In this document: piece after piece, positions 27,613 through 40,600 of the stretch
Layout of the letters: each line of letters starts with the position of its first letter
Position numbering within the stretch: the stretch's first letter is position 1
Origin: Marisa cornuarietis
Taxonomy: Eukaryota > Mollusca > Gastropoda > Architaenioglossa > Ampullariidae
Direction: 5' to 3'
NCBI GenBank assembly: GCA_004794655.1
Contig: SMMW01000020.1
Span: 1,283,001 to 1,347,000 of the forward strand
DNA: 64,000 bases
Notes under the pieces: model-generated
Databases searched by the model: none
What the model was told of the DNA's origin: nothing
What the model saw: only the letters and a program-made list of their open reading frames with translations
Made by a program: the position numbers and the translations under genes

Positions 27613-27628
27613 GTGGCCGCCAGGCAAC
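27613..27628 (+). promoter_or_regulatory. RFX X-box-like site
   Basis: GTGGCC, four bases, then GGCAAC. Both half-sites fit the RFX X-box consensus (GTNRCC / RGYAAC), but the spacer is one base longer than the usual 0-3. X-boxes often control ciliary genes, which could suit the coiled-coil neighbour. The role is inferred. Confidence 0.4.
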
Positions 27629-27680
27629 CGTAAACTTCCGCTTTGAGCCTGCACGCGACGGTGGGTTAGTAGGGGTGTGA

Positions 27681-27722
27681 ATGGGGCTCGCGGTATCTGG
27701 GCTACCGACAAGACGAGCGTGA
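27681..27722 (+). CDS. Upstream ORF of 13 codons before the coiled-coil gene
   Basis: An ATG at 27681 opens a 13-codon frame that ends at TGA (27720-27722), five bases before the ATG at 27728. If transcription starts upstream, it could tune translation of the main frame. The transcription start is not visible. Confidence 0.35.
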   Translation: MGLAVSGLPTRRA

Positions 27723-27727
27723 GGAAA

Positions 27728-30700
27728 ATGTCTACCCGGGTTATCAAGCGCACACGCGATCCGCTCGAAACACTTGAACGGATTCTTCAGAAGACTACAT
27801 TAACAACTCAGAGACTTACGCACAATAATATAATAGGTAAGTTTACTTGCGTCGACTGGGTGGGTTTCGAGCTGTTGATCATAGAAGGATCTTGAATCAC
27901 CGGGAGAAAGTGAGAGCGTTAAATGTATAGTGAGGAAGACAAACTTGAGAGTTGTTTACCATGCAAGCTATTGAGCGTTATGTTGAAAAATGTTTGCAGT
28001 TTGTGAATATTTATATAATGGATGTGTGAGTGAGCTCAGCGCATGCGGTATAATTATAAATTGCTTAATTAGTTTTTGTTGTCGTCTGCACGATTATCAA
28101 TCGATCGCTTGTAGAATACAGTAAAGAAGGGGGCTATACAGATAAAACGGCGCTATGTGATAAGGTGGTCACTGATAAAGATCAGTTTCTGATAATATCT
28201 AATTTTTTCTGAAACGATTAATTTCTATGTATAATTTATATATCTTGAAATTTGAAAATGCCTTACGAAAAATCAGATTATCAGCGATGAATAATAATAA
28301 TAGTAGTAAACAACGAAAGATTTTTATAGCGCATACTCATACTATAAAGTAGCAATATATGCTCTTAGCGCTTAAAACAAGAACGAGATACGGACAACAT
28401 GGATAGCATACGAGGCACGGAAGAAAAAAACAACAGTACTGACAACGAATAACAGACAAATACAGAAAACGCAAAGAGGAACCAAGTAAACAAGAATTGA
28501 GAATATTGTAATCCGCAGAGGAAGACGAGAAGGAAAGTAGCGGGAAAAGTAGGGGAGGGGTGAAAAAGGACTAGCACTGTGTGGAATATGTTAAGAGTAA
28601 TGGGGTGAGAGAAAAAAAATTTGTTGCTCCATGTTAACTGCAAAACTTGAGAGCATATCAAGAAAACAACTTCCATAAAATGTCATACGTCGGTAACCAA
28701 GTTATACAAAAAAATGACAAGTAGTACACGATCACTGCATTTGCTAACGACGTCCCAGTGATCTGCAAAGAAATGACACCTGGTAGTTATTTACACTTTC
28801 TTTAGCAGGGCAGATCCATAGTAAAATAAATAATTATATCACAGATAGCGACTGGTGCCGCGGTCTCGTGAACACGAGACTTTTTTAATGTACGTATGTT
28901 TTTTTAATGTACGTATGTTTTTTTAATGTACGTATGTTATTGGTACGTGTAATTCTTTTTTCAAGTTCAAGCCTACAGTTTTGCCTGACATTGTTCATTG
29001 CGAATCTTTAGACAAAAGATTCATAAAGGAAGAAAGAGTGAAGCAAACTTCAAAAGGAAACCAAACGAGAATCGATAAACCCACAAATACATTAGGAGGC
29101 GTATATGACAGCGTGTGTATTATATGACCGTTGTATACTATTCATTTATGTTTCTATTGATCGAGCGGTTTTGCAATTGTTTTAGATGTGGATCATTTGT
29201 TATATAGTATTTATGTAAGAAAAGAGAATTTATTTCAGGCATAAAGCAGTTTTCAGTGGGCGAGTCACAAACACTCACGTCCTATGGTACTTAGGTAAAC
29301 ACACTCGACAAACAAGGCTTCGGGAAACATACAGCTGACCACTGAGAAGATTTTTATTTACGTGCACAGAGCCCCTGTGTTCAGTTGTGGAGCGTAGTTG
29401 ATCCACCTTTACCCTTAGGCTTGTTTTCCTTTCCCGCAGTTTCACTCCGTCTTTTCCGTTTACACTTTAAAATAGTGTCTTGTTTGTGATTTGTTTTCTC
29501 TTCATTCAGGTTTTGGTCATCTTGTTTGTTTGTTTGCTTGTTTCTAAGAAGTGCGTCACAGTTTGACGTCATTCGCGTCAATTAGTTGGTCATGTTTGTC
29601 CTGTCCATAGCCTTTGACCTCTTTTTTTTATCGTTTCCACACACCTTGCCACGCCAGTGCCTGTGTAAAGGTTGTAGGGGTAGTGGTTAGATGGGGGAAG
29701 GAGGGGAATTAAGGTCCCTAACATTACCTGCGCACGGACACCACCGTTGGACTACTGCGCTAACAGATTAGTGGACTTTGAGTAGAAGCCAGCCAAGCCA
29801 AACAATGCAAGTGTTCTGCCAACGACCAAATTATATGTCCGAGTACGTGTACATGTGCGTGCGTGCGTGGCAGACTGATATTGACAACCAACCAACGGCC
29901 GTGCATAACGAGAAAAGCATCATCTACATCATAATGCATTCAGCGGCACTGTGACGTGCTCTCTGCCCCATACCCTGATCAAATTATCGACCCCTGAAAA
30001 AAAATGCCGCCGATCTGCTGCAGAGGCGCAAAAAGCGATCAAAGAGATTGGAAAAGATCAATCTTACTTGCTTCGGGGCAAACAGTCGTTTTTGGCCCAG
30101 CAAAACAGCAATGCTACCTACTGTTAGGTCAACTGAGTCAGACAGAGGGCTTCTTGTCAGTGCGTTATCATGTCTGGGGTCTCTGTTACAGTGCGTACTC
30201 GTGCACTTAAACTTCGCAACGGCTGTGGAGTATAGGGGTCTCAGGTTCAGGACAACTCATTATCGCGCACGTTAATCTGTCGTCGAGGCTGTAGTGCCGC
30301 TCACGTGAGAGAGGACGATCGAGAAGCTTATGTCACGTGGTAAATGAAGTACTCTTCTGGAGTTGGAGAGGCACCGTCACTTGGGACCGTAGTTATACAG
30401 TAGAGGTAAGGTTACCTTAGAGTTACCTACAGACCTGTAATTGTGAACAGAAACATACCTGGGAGGTAATGTTACTTCAGCGTTACCTACACCTGTAATT
30501 GTAAAAGGACACAGATCTATGAAATAGAGTTACCCGTAATTGTCAAAAAAGACAGACCTAGGAGTACGGCTGATGAACAATGAACACAAGTGGCTAAAAC
30601 GCGTGTTTAAAACAGGTATGGTGACCAGTAGGAATAGTTTCCCTTCCCTTCTCTCACGCTTCCACACACTCGCGTACACACGTATTTATGCAACCCAGAG

Positions 30701-31228
30701 AGTGAGAGAAAGGACGATGTTGGTAACGGGTTGATCTGTCATGCGATATGGAAGAGGTGCGCCTTGAAAATTTTATTAATAGTATCAAGAGACCTCCACA
30801 CCCCGCTACCCAAATAAAAACTGTTCGTTCCAAAACAAAAACCCTTTGCTTTTTCTATACTCTTCTTGATTTTCCGCAAGCTTTTGCTTTAAGCATTCAG
30901 TTCACTTTGGTTAGGTCTCCTAGCGAAATGCCTCAGCTATTCAGGGAAGCGAAATCAAACCCAACTATTGCTTCTGAAATAGACTGATAACACGTTCCTT
31001 TCAATGGGGAAAGCATTATTCCTTTGAAAGTTATCCTGTTATTGCTGCCTTTGTAAATGAGACAACAATACGATTCCGACCATAAACGTTCCATGGACAG
31101 GAATTTCTTCATATGCTTTTCTCTTCGATGGGTGGGCTGCGTAAGCAAAGGGGAGAGAATTCTACACCTCGCGGAATTGACGGTCTATGTTATAAAAGAA
31201 GCGTTATGTTACAGAAATTTAAGGACCA

Positions 31229-31279
<51 letters not shown>

Positions 31280-34200
31280 TGTGCATGCGAGTCTTACTGC
31301 ATATGACGTACAAGAGTGGAATTCATGTCAAGGCGATAACCTGTCCTGTGTATCACCTCATAGCTACTCGCCAGCATTGAGCACATTACGCAGGACAGAG
31401 TTTATCGGCTTGACGGGTCAGTAGGACCGTTACTAGCCGGAGGTGAATTCCGGGCCAGCACCGGGGACGTTAGACTGAGCAGGAGTTGTATGTCGGCCAG
31501 AGGTCGGCAGCAGGCTCTTGTCGCACACGATCGACGACGATGTGGACGACCGCGAGAAGGCCATTCGCGAGGCGGTGGAGGAGGCGGAGTCTCGTGCAGC
31601 ACGCGAGTTGCGCGCGGCCCTGAGTCAGCTACGTCACGAGAAGGACCAGGAGCGCCAGCGTTCCCTGGAGAAACAGAAGCTGGTGAGTAGATCAGTAGAC
31701 TAGGTGATCAATGAGTGAAGCTGGTGAGTAAGTGATCAGTAGGAAGACTATGAAAAGCATTTTTGTCTGGCAGCACTATGAGAACCATGTTTGTCTGGCA
31801 GCACTATGAGAACCATGTTTGTCTGGCAGCACTATGAGAACCATGTTTGTCTGGCAGCACTATGAGAACCATGTTTGTCTGGCAGTACTATGAGAACCAT
31901 GTTTGTCTGACAGCACTATGAGAACCATGTTTGTCTGGCAGTACTATGAGAAGCTGGCCGAGAGAGTTGCCGAGGTGCGGAACGAGGCGGAGGAGGAAAG
32001 GGCGAAGGAGTTGGTGAAAAGGCTGCAGAAAGAGCAGGAGGTCGCCCTGAGGGAGCAGTGGGAGCAGTGCCAGGCGCTGCAGCGGGAGGCCGTGGAAGCT
32101 GCGTGCGCAGCTGTTCGCAAACAGACCCGCGAAGAGCTGGCCATGGAGAAAGAGCGCGCCATCGCCGAAGCGCTAAAAATAGCTAGAGTGAGCACAGCTT
32201 ATGCTTCTTTGTAGCAATACCCCAGCAGCAGGCTATGTAAATATAAGAATGTGAAACTCATTATATTATTTTAAAATTTCTTTTAAAAAAACACGAGACT
32301 TCTATACACACAATGTCCGGTCTCACGATAAACGCCTACATATATCCCCATAAACAGAAATGTCACTACTATCCACGAATACACATATAACGTATAGCTC
32401 CAGCTCTTTCATTGGGTGTATCCTTGACATTTGTGTATCCATGTATATTTCTGGTGCCAGTGCGTGTGACCCCAACCTGTGCATAATTAGCTTTTTATCC
32501 TCCATTGAGAGACCAAAGGATGGGGGGGGGGGTGAGTCAGGAGAATGTTAGACATAAAATCTTTCTAATGAGCACGAACCAGTCATTTAATGTTAATGTT
32601 AAAGCCTTTGGGGTTGTCATTCTTTTCTATCTACCCTTTTGTATCTCCGCATGCATTCATTCTTCCTCGAGATTTTCGCTATTTTTGGCGGTGTAATTTA
32701 AGAAAACGTACAGACAAGACTGATCACGCAATACAGTGAAATAAACCTCTAGGTGGGTGATAAATAATATCACAGGTAACACCTGTTTTAGTCACTTTTT
32801 AATTAATTCTGCTGAGAAAATGCAGCCACTTTGTCATGTCATGTTGATATATTGCCCAGCAATTATAAATATCAGTTTTATTAAGGATTGCTGTGTCGTG
32901 CTCTTTGACTGGGCAGGAAGGATTCAAGAAAAGAGAACAGGAAGTGATCAGTAAAACAAGATACGAGTGTGAACAGTTGGCAAGACTGGAGGCCGAGAGG
33001 GTCGCACAAGTGCATCACGCAGAGGTAGACCGTCTCAATCACAGGTGAGTGAAAGTACACACAACTACTTTATCATTTGACTGCAGAGTTTATCTTTGGC
33101 TAAATAAAATCGATGATTGGATCATTTATGCCAATTTTTCAATTAAATATTGTTTCCTCTAAAGCAATTTCCAGATTAGATGTAGGATGTACAGGCTAAA
33201 TTTTCGCAACAAAAAAGATTATGACAAGTATATAAAATTATCTGACAGACATATACATTATATAACGAATTCCTATTAATATTCTTTACAAAAAGTTATG
33301 AAGATAATTATTTCATATTAAGAAACTCAGATGAAGTAACTTAAATGGAGATGGAGGGAAGTATCAATTGTGTGTTTTAAAAAACCTCAAAACATTTAGT
33401 TTCCCGGACTACTTTTTAAGATCGTATTTTTTAACTTTTAAGGTTTGGTGCTACGACTACGCCCTAATGTCATTTTATTCTGTTCTTAGGTATGAAGGTT
33501 TGAATAAGAAATACCAGAAAGAGCTAAGCCACAAACAGCGGGTGGAGGAAGATTTCAGGGTGAGTGGACTACTTCAAGGTGCTCACTGCGCTCAGAAATA
33601 ATTAAGCTGCCACGTGTCGTGTAACATCTCAGCACTCCAACAATTTCAGTTACCTGATCACAGTCGCACGATCAGTGCATTTATTCCTCCTGTGGCTAGT
33701 CAGCAACATGGGGCATAACTTATGCCTTCTCTTGTCACAGTTGTTCCCCTTGTTGCAATGCGTACAGCTACTGTTGTTATCATTTATCTGAACATATTTT
33801 GAGAAAGGAAAGCAGTGATAAAAATATAATTGCTTCGTGTTAGGAATAATGAAACTCTTACCCTTATTATTTGAGAGAGGAAATTAGTGGCGGAAAAATA
33901 ATTCCTTTGTGTTATGCAACATTACACTGCAGCCAGGGTATCTTACTGTGCAGTACTGACTACCGTTGCATCAATTGGCCTGAAACATGTCAGCGATGGC
34001 AATAAGCTACTTGTTGTTCATTGTCATTAATCAATCATCCATAGTCAATCATTATCATCAACTATCATAATCATCATTGCCAATTTGGAGTAATAGGTGT
34101 CTTAGACTGTTGACGAAAGCATTTTTCTGTTCGGGCTTATGTTTCTAGTGATGAGACTATGAAAAGAGTGCACTGTAAGGGTGGGTGGGGCATCTTGGCG

Positions 34201-34412
34201 TTTGTCATAAGACCGATCGCAACGCCAAATGTCTGTGACAGGCTCTCCAGGACGACTACAGACGCTTCATGGACTATACTGATGGACGGTTCCACTCAGA
34301 CTACCTGATGAGACTACGCCACCTCGGTCTCCGACTGGCCGCCAAACCCATCAGCACCGTCACCTACGAAGACATTAAGGAGCTGTCGTCGACTGGCTCA
34401 CAGGCACACTAA
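27728..34412 (+). CDS. Coiled-coil protein, 301 aa (tentatively C6orf163-like)
   Basis: Six exons join in phase: 27728-27836, 31501-31682, 31942-32187, 32917-33044, 33490-33559, 34242-34412. The protein starts MSTRVIKRTRDPLETLERIL, then runs as a long highly charged helix rich in Glu, Arg, Ala and Gln (exons 2 to 5, e.g. EKAIREAVEEAESRAARELR), with no membrane segment or signal peptide. The last exon departs from coiled coil (DDYRRFMDYTDGRFHSDYL) and ends SSTGSQAH. Length, a coiled coil followed by a short F-x-x-Y-x-x-Y-T-like tail, and charge pattern recall vertebrate C6orf163 (about 329 aa), but this is from memory. The exon 1-exon 2 join is the weakest: several in-phase acceptors exist before 31501. 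Exon 3 has an amplified splice acceptor. It shares a promoter region with TPP2. Confidence 0.75.
28865..28936. repeat. Short hairpin plus 19-bp tandem repeat (3 copies)
   Basis: A perfect 6-bp stem hairpin (CTCGTGAACACGAG) is followed by three copies of a 19-base unit containing TTTTTTAATGTACGTATG. It lies in intron 1 of the coiled-coil gene. Confidence 0.8.
31232..31279. repeat. (GT)n microsatellite
   Basis: About 24 GT units in intron 1 of the coiled-coil gene. Overlapping open frames that read Cys-Val repeats are artefacts of this tract. Confidence 0.95.
31762..31960 (+). repeat. 28-bp tandem repeat that multiplies a 3' splice site
   Basis: Seven copies of a 28-base unit (TTTGTCTGGCAG, then [C/T]ACTATGAGAACCAT) run up to and into exon 3 of the coiled-coil gene. 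Each copy carries the same pyrimidine-rich CAG acceptor; the first bases after CAG are 31774, 31802, 31830, 31858, 31886, 31914 and 31942. Only the last opens the long coiled-coil frame. From any upstream acceptor, in the incoming phase, the reading meets TGA within about 12 codons. Confidence 0.9.
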
Positions 34413-37400
34413 CGCGGATGAAGTCACGTGACATGGGAGTAACTTCTGGACTGTCAACTTCACATGATAGACCCTCAGATCCTGAGGAAGTTACAAGGCC
34501 TTTGCCACCGCATACACATTGTCAAATATGTGACAATGTCTGGCAAAGCTTTTACGAAAGACGATATCTTCGTAACGGAGGCTTCAAAAATGCAATTAAT
34601 GGACTGCCAATAGCTGTCGTCACTGTTACATGCTCAAGTGCCATCAACGTCCAGCCGCTGAAAACGCAATAATTACGAAGTATATATTGCACAAAACAGA
34701 AAGAAGAAAACTCAGTATTCTGTAGATTACGTCATGTACTTAGTGTAGAATTATATTACTGAATTATGTTGGGTAGGTGATTCAATACGAGTAAAGGCGA
34801 GATTGATAATGCCGCGATCTGACAGTGTTATTGTTTCCTCACAATTGAGAGCTCGCAAATCCAGGGTTGGCGACGTCTAGCGTCCTCGGCCTTCGCTGGA
34901 ACATATCAAAGAAATCTTGATTAAGTCTGATGGACTGGTTGTAGATGTTAACTGGGTTGGAATTCATGCCCAGCGCCCAAATCTCACGGTTAGGTCCAGC
35001 AGACACAGACCGTGCTATTTTGGCATTCCCTGCCGTTGTTTTCTTTCGCTGTTTAAGAGGAATGAGTCGACGAAAAGAGAGGTGAATTTGTCAAGGAAGG
35101 CTGTAAATTAATGACAAAAATCAGCTTAAAACGATATGGGTACTCCTTTCCTAGTTGATAAGATTTTGCTTAAGGTTATAAAAAGACTCATTTTTGGAGA
35201 AGTCTCAAAAACACTCAACCTAGCCAAAAGAAAACAAATATAAAAAATACATATCTTGTATAGGTACAGGTAATTCTCCCTATTGTTTTTAACCTGTTGA
35301 TTATATTTGTTTTAAAACCTTGTTTCTTCGCTTGTTATCAGTGCTTTACAGGAATCATTATCAGCATTATCCTGTTCACAGCCTGTGGACTTCAGATAGA
35401 CTTGGTCAGTGTCTAGCTCACATTTAAGATGAGAAAAGTTCTTACTCCATCTGGTATGTTGATAAGAAAGGTTACAAAGTGCACAGATACACAATAACAG
35501 TATAATGAAAACAAGTACTGAAATTGTGGATGGTGCACTGAAATGTATCTGGGGGAAAGTGTAAGGTAGGACAAAATATTAACTTGGCAATAGAGTCGTG
35601 TCTCCGTTTCATTTCACCTTAGCCGATGTTTATGCAACTAACAGAGGAAGCGGAAACGAGGCTCAAATATCGTGTGCGCACGCGCAGGTTACTTTCCGAG
35701 GCCTTGCTATGATGAGGTATCCCCCAGAATGTAACCAGTATTGTGCCTTGTTAAAAAGTTATTGAATGTCTTAGGCTAGCAATTACATTCTAGGGGTTCC
35801 TGGATGCTGGATGTGGAAAGCAGCACAGCTACAGGCCCGTTGTGGATTTAGATGGATCAATGACACGTTCAAGTCTGCGAGTTTCCCCTTGAGTATATAC
35901 TCAGAAAGTCCCTAGATGCATGTAGCGCAGTAGTTACAAATCCTAATAGTGATAGCTTGGCACTAACAAGTCAGAATTTTATTTACGGTCATGTGACCGA
36001 ATTGTCTTTATTTTGATGTTTTCTAGTCCTCGACCATGCTTTAATTAAAGCCGAAAGTAGCATTCCACTATTATACATTTTTGGTGCATTTATTCATTTT
36101 ACATATAAATGCATGCTGCATGTAATCTATTAAACAAAGTTATACATTCAAAGTGTTTGTTTGCTTGTGTGGTAGTAACTGCAGGCTTAGTAGGCCGTAA
36201 CTGTCACAGATCTAATCTTGGTAGTATTTAAGATCATCGAACTTTTTCTTAAACGGGCTCACTTTTGTTTTTAGAACATGTACACAACCCTAACTTAGAA
36301 CACAGAAGACAAACCCGAAACCCGGCAACCAGGATTGACGGATGCCTAGAGTGCACAAAACACTGCCACAAAGTACAGACTATCTTTCACACCCTGTAAT
36401 TGTCAGTCCAGTAGAGTTTTACCGAGGACAAGCAAGGACTGGGTGGCGATTCCTCCCTTTACTCTTTATTAGTCCCATTTAAAGTGCACATAGAGCGCAT
36501 ACATTTTCAAGGGCAGACATGCCCTTGACATTAACACACAGATTCGGTATTCAAAATACCAAAAAAATTTACGATTTATTCTGACCAAAAACAGTAAAAG
36601 GAAACTATGCATTGGAGAAGTTTAAAGGAAAAAAAGAAACAAAAAATAATACTCAAGGACCAAATAGATACCAGAAGTGCACAAACAGTCGTGTCTCCTG
36701 TGACGTTGAGAAATCAAATCATTTTCTTTTATTTCCATAAATAAAGCATTATGGAAACGCAAAAACTAATTTAACGAAAACTCATTAAAGAATAATGTGA
36801 ACAGCCATGCACTGTTTACTCAGGTTCTTTTAAGAAAGTGATGTTCTTTCTGGACAAAAAGCCATACTAACTTTAATCTATTAATGGTATGTTCCAGACA
36901 TCTCCATCCACAAAACAGTCCTAAAGGTGCGTTTATTTCTTTACTAGTAACATGAGCTAAGAGTTACTGGGACACCAGCCACCGATTTTAACCAACTGAT
37001 TGATTAAAACTATTAAGCTATAATAATTGGAACGGGGAAAACCTAAGACAAGCACAAATGCAAAGTATCATTAGCTATGCAAGCAGACAGAAAAATCAAA
37101 AAGAAAAAATAACTGCACACTGTATCATAGAGCTCTGGTTACATTTCGAATTTTATCAGATATTCCAGCAAAGATTCATCTGTCAAGTCTAACGCAATGA
37201 AGTCAATGTAATGTTGTAGGTGACCGTCTTGACCAAGGTGGCTTGTCAAATGGACTAAGGTCGTAGTAAAAGTAAGGACTAACGCAAAACTGACGGACCC
37301 ACTCTGTTGTGTGTGCAGCGAGAATAGTGCCTTCAGTCAATAAATTTCACATGTGGTGTATCAACTCTTTTAAAGGCTATAGAGTCTAGGTTCTTAGTGC

Positions 37401-37655
37401 ACATTTATCGAGAATATAATTTCGAAACGCATAAAATAGCAAAATGCAAGCGAAAGAAATATAAAAAAGAAAAGCGAGTGAGTGCTTTCACAAAACACTC
37501 TGCATTAACCAGTCTTTTATGGCCGTGAACTCTGTCTGGGAGCTACAGTACTTGCAAGTTTCTCGGTTCACTTTTGATCGTAGGGTGGTGCTAGTAATGA
37601 CATCGGTGACGCTACACACATTGACCAGTAATCGCACCGAGTAAAGTGGACGTCG
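34413..37655. other. Convergent intergenic region
   Basis: The region lies between the 3' ends of the coiled-coil gene (plus) and the double-MYND gene (minus). I see no splice-supported exons, RNA genes or strong repeats. A few minus-strand TTTATT complements (e.g. near 36728) could serve as polyadenylation signals for the MYND gene, but none is clearly preferred. Confidence 0.5.
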
Positions 37656-40600
37656 TCATGCAGTGATGATGGACACCTCGTTGGCGTCGTCGACCCGAAT
37701 GCCGACCTGGCCGTCAAGGAAGACATGGATATAGGCATGCTCCAAGCAGAAGAAGTTGCCAACACTCAGCTGTTGCCAGGTGAAGAAGGGTTCGGGGAGG
37801 TCGTTATCCAAGTAGAAAAACACGGGAATTTCTTGCCCTTTGGTGTCCTGCACCCGACGGAAAAGCGCAAACACGTGCTCAGACATGAAGCCAATACTTT
37901 CATAGACAAAGAATTCTGAACTGAAGAAATATTACGTTTTCGTCAACAATGCTAATTTTTTATGGCCAAATGGGAGAACACTTTTTTCACTGCGATCTAG
38001 TGCCGCGCTCCAACATCCGGCGAAGAAACATGGACGCATGCATACTACTAACATTTTTTGTAAAGTCCTACCTCTACAAACTCTCACGCACACCCTCACA
38101 TAAACACATGGGTGGGTTTTGGTGTTTTACGCCGAGCCAGCAACTAAGACGGCAAGGCAGCCAGCCCTGTAAACAGATGCCACATGCACAGAAAGAATAG
38201 CGTGCCCGAGACAAGAGCTGAACCCAGGACAGCCAACCTTCACTGTATTGGTGACAGGCACAAACCGTTGCGCCATTGCACCGCCCTCATAGAAACACGT
38301 GCAGGATTACACACAATGTAATAACCATCCACAAATATATATACGCCAGTACATGGTGTCTATCTTCTAGGTACACCCGAAGACACCCGTGGAAACAAGG
38401 ACGCACTCAAGCGCAGTTAAAGCCAGATCAACCTTACATACCCACACCTACCCCTACCGCCAACATACAGACTTTTGTCATAGGTACCTGCAGGTACCAG
38501 CCATGGCGAAAGACGTAGAGGTGGGGTCGCGATAGGCGCAGCACCAGGACACTGGAGGCCATGCCGCCGACGCTGAGGTCATATTCATAGGTCACGTCCC
38601 TGATGCGCGTCAGCAGTGTCTTGTCGGGGTAGCGCGTTTCAGCTTCCTTTAGGGCCTGGGACCACGTCAGGATTCTTTTGTTGGAGTCCGAGCTGCCCGG
38701 CTGCGTGTGGTAGCCCGGCATCTCTGCCCTCAGATGGCGTGCAAAGTCGTCAAACATCTTGCAGTCGTCTGTAGAGGGTTCTGAAACAACAGCGTTCCCT
38801 TGTAGCCTTGGGCTTCAGGTTAAACTCGCAGTTTTATTATATACAGCTTTCTTTTCGCCTAACTAAAGAGATTACACGTCATTAGTTATGTATATTCATT
38901 ATCCTTGTCACACGTGTAATTTTTGTAAATTCGCGTACTAATGCACACGCATTTTCACACACGCAAGCGGTTTGAGTGCACTTATGCTTCCAAATACACG
39001 TGTTACATGTACAGATGTGTATTTCTACGCATATTTACCCGTGTTTGTATTAGTGTATGGACAACATTTGGATTAGTCCATGTACTATGCTGATATACCT
39101 GTATGCAATACCAAAGTTAGTCGGTGTATCTCAACATTTACTCGCTTTGTTCTTTACGCGACATCTACCAGTTCTCTTTATTATGCTGTTCTCATAGCTG
39201 CTACCACGAGGGACCATTAGCACGACCACCACCGTCGCTGCTTGCATGTCATCATCCCTAATCGGCACTGCAAGTGATACGCTACGAACAAGGACCACCG
39301 CAACTTTCAAGATGCTGTGGCGGACTAACTGTAGCGCCCGTTCGCTGCCTCCCTGCCCGTCTTCTTGCAGGACGCCTTGTGCGAAGGCCAGTCCTCTCGC
39401 TGACACGTCTTTGAGCAGTAGATGACAGCTCCACAACGTCCACAGCTCTTGAGCGGTCTGCTCGCCTCATGGCAAGCCTGCGGACAGATACCTCTCTTGT
39501 CTCATTTCTGTTCTCTAAACAGGGGACACAATGTACTAAAACATCAAACTAAATTGGTGCAAATTTCCCCAATCCCCCCCACCCCACCAGAAAAAAGCCT
39601 TAATGATATTGAAATGAATACAGTATAATGCCCTCACCTTACATGCTTGGGATTTGACGTCGCCATCATCTTTGGCAGGAGTAAAGTCTGATACGTGTGC
39701 AGCGTTGTCGGAGGTCGAGTCTATTCGAGAAATGCACACGTAAATTTATCTAAGCACAAACACGCGCGCTTGCGAGCCCGTCTATACATATGCATTGTTG
39801 CAAAATGTAGGCTTAATAATGGTGCAATTATAACATGAGAGCATGAAGCAGACATCAGAATGCCAGTGCTGGACCGTGTCTGAACCTAACAGTGACAGGA
39901 ATTCTGACTACTCAACCTACCTCCAAATAAAAAGTAAATCGCAGGTCTACAAGAACAGGCACGCACACACACAGATAAACTCATGCCCACGAAAACAAGC
40001 TCTACAACAAAATACAAACGCTCGAGCACACACGCACTCACAAATAGAGACCGCAGACACAAGGATACTCAGGCAAGTACACAGACACAAACAGGCAGAC
40101 TAGCACACAGGCAGGCAAGCAGGCAAGCACGCACGCACACACACACACACAACGCCCTTCATAACTGTCAGCATGTCAGTTACCTTCGTCACAACACTGT
40201 TATCGCTACAGGTGATCTGTAAACAGAAAGAAGACCTCAACTTCCCCACTGCAGGGTGTTTGGGAAGAGGGAAGGAGGGAGTATGGGAGCGGAAGGAGAG
40301 TAAAAAGTGACGTGCGACCGCGACAGACTAACAGATTTAGACTGACGGAGAACAGTGACCAGTTGCTACTTTTACTCATTTTAAACAAGGCAGCACTCAT
40401 CACCTGTTCCCTTCTCCGAGAACGACTGGCCTGATGTGGACGTGGGGTCATCTGGAGTCATCTGCTGCTGCTGACAAAGTGCTTTGTGGTGGCGCCAGTG
40501 TGCCCTCTGACATGTCTTAGAGCAGTAGTAGACTCGGTAACACGCCCCGCACCTACGGAGAGCACAACTGGCACCGCAGTGACCACAAAACCGGAACGAA

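Larger units (their letters stand above)
27346..27727. promoter_or_regulatory. Divergent promoter between TPP2 and the coiled-coil gene
   Basis: The two start codons point away from each other and are only 382 bases apart. The centre is more GC-rich than its surroundings and holds a GCATGCGCAGTG block at about 27602 that resembles an NRF1 half-site. An X-box-like sequence follows. A bidirectional promoter is inferred from geometry; no TATA box stands out. Confidence 0.6.
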
